Source: JAJXWB01 sp046349215
GTDB taxonomy: Bacteria; Pseudomonadota; Alphaproteobacteria; Rhizobiales; Beijerinckiaceae
Assembly (NCBI GenBank): GCA_046349215.1
Contig: JAXMCV010000001.1
Coordinates: forward strand, 682,001-746,000
Direction of reading: 5' to 3'
Length of the DNA stretch: 64,000 nucleotides
Each line of letters opens with the position of its first letter. The stretch's first letter is position 1. The notes below the pieces were generated by a model. That model worked only from the letters and a program-made list of their open reading frames with translations. It made no database searches and was not told where the DNA came from. The position numbers were made by a program, and so were the translations under genes. Positions 60,121 through 64,000 of the stretch are shown here, piece after piece.

Positions 60121-63057
60121 TCAGGGCGGCAGCAGGTCGGCGCAGATCGCCGTCACCGCCGTAGCCGTGTCGAGAATATCCAGATCGAGACGTTTGTCGT
60201 CGGGAAGGCCCGCGCAGGTCGCAATGCGGCGGCGCACCGAAGGCGCGGCAGCGTCCGGCTTGACGCCCGCCGGCAGCAGGACACGCTGCATCTGGACGAC
60301 GTCCGTATAGAACCTGTGCGCGGCGGCAAGCCGCTCGCCCTGCTCCGGCGTCAACAATTTCAGTTCGGCGGCGCGCTTCACCGCATCCGATGTGCCGAGA
60401 CCGAGCAGTTCCGGAAAGCGGCAAGCGTGCGCGAGTTGCAGGAACTGCGCGGAAAATTCGATATCGATGAGACCGCCGCGGAACAGCTTGAGGTCGGACG
60501 GATCGGCGTCTCCCTTTTCACGGGCGATGAGTTCGCGCATTTCGCGGATCGCTGTCGCAAGCGCGCGCCTGTCACGCGGCATGGCGAGCACGGCGTCGAT
60601 CTCGCGGCGCACGTCGGCCATGAGCGAAGCGTCGCCGCAGATCGGCCGGGCGCGTGTCAGCGCCATATGCTCCCAGGTTTCCGCTTCGTCCCTGTTGTAG
60701 GCGACCATGCTCGAAAGCTGGACGGCGAGCGGCCCCTTCTTGCCGGAAGGCCGAAGCCGCATGTCGACCTCGTAGAGAGGGCCGCGGCGCGTCGCTACCG
60801 TCAGCGCCGAGATCAGGCGTTGCGTCAGGCGGGTGTAATATTGAACGGCGTGCAGCGGGCGTCGACCGTCGGACTCGTTCGAGGCCTCGTCGAAGTCGTA
60901 GACGATGACGAGGTCGAGGTCGGACGTCGCCGTCATTTCCCGCGACCCGAGCTTGCCCATCGCCAGAATGGCGAGGCGTCCACCCGGCACGCGTCCATAC
61001 TCCTGTGCGAATGCCTTCTGGACATGGTCCAGCGTGGCGTCGAGCAGGCGGTCGGCCAGCGCCGAAAAAGCGGGCCCCGCGTCGACCGGATCGATCGCGC
61101 CTGAAAGAGCGCGCACGCCGATCGCGAAGAGATCTTCCTGGGCGATCAGGCGCGCCGCGTCGAGGAAATCCTCGTCGTATTCGATCGCGTACAGACGCGC
61201 CGCATGCTCGGCGAAGAAGGCCGAATCGAGCGCCGCGCCGAAGAAGCGCGGGTCGATCACGGCGTCGAGCACATGCGGGCTCTTGGCTACGATGGCCGCG
61301 AGCCGCGGCGCGGCTCCCAGAACGTCTCCGAACAGATCGCGCAATTCTGCGTTGGAGCGCAGGATCGAGAAGAGTTCGATGGCGGCCGGCATGTGCCCGA
61401 GCGCGCCGTCGAAGGCGGCGAGCGCCGCATCCGGATCGCCGGAGCCGGCGAAGGATTCGAGCAGGGCGGGGACAAGCTCGGTCAATACTTCGCGCGCCCG
61501 CGCAGTCTGCACCGCGGGCCTGCGCCCGAAATGCCAGCCGCGCACCGTTTCGGCGGCGAGCGGCGCATCCTTGAAGCCCATACGCTCAAGCGTGTCGAGC
61601 GTCTCGGGATCATCCGTCACGCCGGTGAAGACGAGGCTTCCCTTCGCGTCGTCGAGGCTGGGCGCATGTTCGAACAGGCGCGAATAATGCCGTTCCACGG
61701 CGCGGAAATGCGCGGTGATCCACGTCTCGAACTTCCTGAAAGTCGAGAAGCCGCAGAATTTTGCGAAGCGTTTCAATTCGTCTTCGCCGGACGGCAGGCG
61801 CTGGGTCTGCTCGTCGGAGATCATCTGAAGGCGGTGTTCGACCGTGCGCAGGACGAGATAGGATTCCGTCAGTTCGTCGCGCGCATCGGGCGAGACCCAG
61901 CTCTCGGCGCAGAGCGCCGCCAGCATGTCGAGCGTGCGACGCCCTCTCAGTTCGGGGCGCCTGCCACCGAAGATGAGCTGTTGCGTCTGGACGAAGAATT
62001 CGATCTCGCGAATGCCGCCGCGGCCGAGCTTGACGTCGTGGCCGGGCACGACGACCTCGGCATGACCGCGCACCGCATGGATCTGCCGCTTCATCGCGTG
62101 AATGTCGGCAATTGCGGCATAGTCGAAATAGCGGCGCCAGATGAAGGGAGTCAGTTCCTGGAGGAATTTGTCGCCGAGCGGCTTCTCGCCGGCGATCGGA
62201 CGCGCCTTGATCATGGCGGCGCGCTCCCAGTTCTGCCCGAGCGTCTCGTAATAGCCGAGCGCCGCCGGAAGCGAGACCGCGACCGAGGTCGAACCGGGAT
62301 CAGGACGCAGGCGCAGGTCGACCCGCAGCACATAGCCGTCGCCGGTCCGCTCCGACAGGATTCGCGCCAGAGCCTTCGTCACGCGCACGAAGAATTGCGA
62401 GGGCTCGATGCCGGTCAGGCGCGCGGCGCTGTCGGGGTCGTAGAAGACGACGAGATCGACGTCGCTCGAATAATTGAGCTCGCCGGCGCCGTGCTTGCCG
62501 AGCGCGAGAACCACCATTCCACAACTGGCCTGCGGCGCCGCGCGATCCAGGGGATCGAAGCGGCCGTCCGCCATCGCCCGGCGCAGCAGAAACTCGAGCG
62601 TGATCGAGACGAAGGCGTCGGCCGCCGCCGTCAGCGCCGCCGTCACCTGCTGCAGCGACCACAGGCCGCCCAGATCGGCGATCCCGATGGTCAGCGCCGA
62701 AAGCTGGCGCGCCCGGCGCAGGCGCTTCATCAGGTCGGCCTCGTCCTCGACGGCGAGACATTCCTGCACGAGACGTTGCAGCGCCGCGTAGAATTCCAGA
62801 TCCGGGTCGCTCAGCAGGATGCCCGCCAGGCGGCGAGGATCAGCGGCCGCCAGACGCCACAGGAAGGGCGAATGGTCTGCAAGGCCGAGCAGCAGCGCGA
62901 CGACGGATTCGTCTTCGAGCGATGGCGCCAGCTCGGCGCCGGCGTTTGCCTTCAGGTCGGCGAATTTCGACGCCGCGCCCTTGCGGTCGGCGACAACCGG
63001 AACCGGCCTCAGCCTGCGGCGCAGCGAATTCTCTTCTTCTTCATTTTGCGGCGGCAC
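60121..63057 (-). CDS. glnE: Bifunctional glutamine synthetase adenylyltransferase/deadenylase
   Basis: 978 residues from a GTG at 63057 (GGAG 7 bases upstream). The longer in-frame ATG at 63105 is inside the sensor-kinase gene. Two nucleotidyltransferase domains: N-terminal adenylyl-removase with YSSDVDLVVFYD (about residue 200) and C-terminal adenylylase with TATSDLDLVIVYDFDE (about 710), separated by a regulatory linker. It adjusts glutamine synthetase activity in response to PII. Normal length. Overlaps the upstream kinase gene by 17 bp. Confidence 0.96.
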   Translation of the reverse strand: MPPQNEEEENSLRRRLRPVPVVADRKGAASKFADLKANAGAELAPSLEDESVVALLLGLADHSPFLWRLAAADPRRLAGILLSDPDLEFYAALQRLVQECLAVEDEADLMKRLRRARQLSALTIGIADLGGLWSLQQVTAALTAAADAFVSITLEFLLRRAMADGRFDPLDRAAPQASCGMVVLALGKHGAGELNYSSDVDLVVFYDPDSAARLTGIEPSQFFVRVTKALARILSERTGDGYVLRVDLRLRPDPGSTSVAVSLPAALGYYETLGQNWERAAMIKARPIAGEKPLGDKFLQELTPFIWRRYFDYAAIADIHAMKRQIHAVRGHAEVVVPGHDVKLGRGGIREIEFFVQTQQLIFGGRRPELRGRRTLDMLAALCAESWVSPDARDELTESYLVLRTVEHRLQMISDEQTQRLPSGEDELKRFAKFCGFSTFRKFETWITAHFRAVERHYSRLFEHAPSLDDAKGSLVFTGVTDDPETLDTLERMGFKDAPLAAETVRGWHFGRRPAVQTARAREVLTELVPALLESFAGSGDPDAALAAFDGALGHMPAAIELFSILRSNAELRDLFGDVLGAAPRLAAIVAKSPHVLDAVIDPRFFGAALDSAFFAEHAARLYAIEYDEDFLDAARLIAQEDLFAIGVRALSGAIDPVDAGPAFSALADRLLDATLDHVQKAFAQEYGRVPGGRLAILAMGKLGSREMTATSDLDLVIVYDFDEASNESDGRRPLHAVQYYTRLTQRLISALTVATRRGPLYEVDMRLRPSGKKGPLAVQLSSMVAYNRDEAETWEHMALTRARPICGDASLMADVRREIDAVLAMPRDRRALATAIREMRELIAREKGDADPSDLKLFRGGLIDIEFSAQFLQLAHACRFPELLGLGTSDAVKRAAELKLLTPEQGERLAAAHRFYTDVVQMQRVLLPAGVKPDAAAPSVRRRIATCAGLPDDKRLDLDILDTATAVTAICADLLPP

Positions 63058-64000
63058 GCGACGGCTCCTTCGCCGGCGCTGCGACCTGAGGAAGCCCGGC
63101 TGCAAGGGGCAGGTCTATCACGACACGAAGGCCCGGCGCATTGTCTTCGAGCAGGACGCTGCCGTTATGCAGGCGCACGATGGCTGCAACCAGCGACAGG
63201 CCGAGGCCGGAGCCCGGCATGGTTCGGGAAGCCTCGAGCCGCACGAAGCGTTCGAGCACGCGTCCACGGTCGGCGACCGGCACGCCGGGCCCGCGATCCT
63301 CGATGGCGATGTAGGCGCGCGTTCCGCGCCGTCGCGCGACGAGCCTCAGGCTCGCTGTCGCGCCAGCGGCCGGCGGCACGCCGTATTTCAATCCGTTGTC
63401 GAGGAGGTTCGACAGCGCCTGGGCGATCAGTTCGCGGTTTCCCCGCACGACCAGCGCGGGATCGATGTCGCTCGAAAACGCGACGTCCCTTTCCTCGGCG
63501 ACGACCTCATAGAGTTCGCTGACATCGCGCGCGACCTGCGCGACGTCGAAATCCTCCATCTTCGGGCCGCTGCCGGACTCGGCGCGCGCGATGGTGAGCA
63601 GCGCGTCGAATATGCGGATCAGCTCGTCGGCGTCGCCGATGATCTTTTCGAGCGCGCCTTCCTTGCGTTCCGGGTCCTTCTCGCGCAACGCCTCGTCGGC
63701 GTTGTTGCGAAGGCGCGTGAGCGGCGTACGCAGGTCGTGGGCGATATTGTCGGAGACTTCCTTCATGCCCTTCAGCAGCGTCTCGATGCGTGCGAGCATG
63801 GCGTTCAGGTTGCTCGCCAGGCGATCCAGTTCGTCGCCGCTGCCGGCGATCGGGAGGCGCCCCGAGAGATGGCCGCCCATGATGGCGGCGGCGGAAGCCG
63901 ACATGGCGTCCACGCGCATGAGGACGCGGCGCGCCACGAACAGGCCGCCGATCGTGCCGATCAGAACGAGCCAGCCGAGGGAAGATGCGAGCGCGCGCCG
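63041..64000 (-). CDS. HAMP-domain sensor histidine kinase, 5' end outside window
   Basis: 320 residues visible; the frame stays open at the right edge, where SLGWLVLIGTIGGLFVARR is a TM helix. Then HAMP (RVLMRVDAMSASAAAIMGGHLSGRLP), HisKA with NIAHDLRTPLTRLRN, and HATPase_c with LSNLLDNGLKYG, DRGPGVP and GSGLGLSLV. Stops in the overlap with glnE. The usual response-regulator partner should lie upstream, beyond the window. Confidence 0.92.
   Translation of the reverse strand, partial: RRALASSLGWLVLIGTIGGLFVARRVLMRVDAMSASAAAIMGGHLSGRLPIAGSGDELDRLASNLNAMLARIETLLKGMKEVSDNIAHDLRTPLTRLRNNADEALREKDPERKEGALEKIIGDADELIRIFDALLTIARAESGSGPKMEDFDVAQVARDVSELYEVVAEERDVAFSSDIDPALVVRGNRELIAQALSNLLDNGLKYGVPPAAGATASLRLVARRRGTRAYIAIEDRGPGVPVADRGRVLERFVRLEASRTMPGSGLGLSLVAAIVRLHNGSVLLEDNAPGLRVVIDLPLAAGLPQVAAPAKEPSRAAAK

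Noticed and set aside
61204..63522. 772-codon plus-strand frame opposite glnE
   Set aside because: Runs antisense through GlnE and into the downstream kinase gene; low-complexity composition with no recognisable motif.

Overview
The window is high-G+C, gene-dense alphaproteobacterial chromosome, most likely from the order Hyphomicrobiales (Rhizobiales). The pointers are a PleC-type kinase next to glnE, a BJP-1-like subclass B3 metallo-beta-lactamase (BJP-1 is from Bradyrhizobium), a Bradyrhizobium-type amino acid:[carrier protein] ligase operon, two Liv-type ABC transporters, and frequent ATGA/GTGA stop-start overlaps. No rRNA, tRNA, CRISPR array, prophage or transposase was recognised. All products are assigned by reading the sequence, not by database search.

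Layout. 1-1551: end of an OmpR-type regulator and its sensor kinase. 1.6-11.2 kb: exported TPR protein, thioesterase-like protein, amidase, MMPL/RND exporter, SDR and acyl-CoA ligase. 11.4-13.5 kb: L,D-transpeptidase, DUF971 protein and moaA. 13.6-18.1 kb: a complete branched-chain amino-acid-type ABC transporter (substrate-binding protein, livH, M, G, F). 18.14-19.15 kb: a visibly AT-richer islet with a membrane protein (DUF6338-like) and two overlapping or adjacent small genes for paralogous GHKP/PPTTGSGV peptides. 19.3-28.1 kb: cobT, epoxide hydrolase, a membrane histidine kinase, GST, MBL hydrolase, UDG-family protein, a beta-hydroxyacid dehydrogenase and mrp. 28.2-31.9 kb: small exported Cys-rich proteins around an OmpA-domain protein. 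32.0-36.9 kb: DUF1254 protein, a DUF3300/DUF2950 pair and a B3 metallo-beta-lactamase. 37.0-40.4 kb: TAXI binding protein, cobS, DUF1289 protein and dusA.

40.6-46.3 kb is the most distinctive operon: a stand-alone carrier protein, an acyl-CoA dehydrogenase-like flavoenzyme, a seryl-tRNA-synthetase-like amino acid:[carrier protein] ligase, a DUF1839 protein and a GH2 beta-mannosidase-like protein, joined by 1-4 bp gaps or short overlaps. It converges, with a shared CTAG stop, on two small glycosyltransferase-like genes. The first three proteins look like a tRNA-independent aminoacyl-thioester loading and oxidation module whose product is not known to me.

47.7-53.8 kb holds a NitT/TauT-type importer and a second Liv-type transporter without its own binding protein. 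53.8-57.7 kb holds two tandem DedA proteins, a small unknown protein, glyoxalase I and a CDF metal exporter. 57.8-64.0 kb holds a PAS-domain PleC-like kinase, glnE, and a HAMP sensor kinase cut by the window end.
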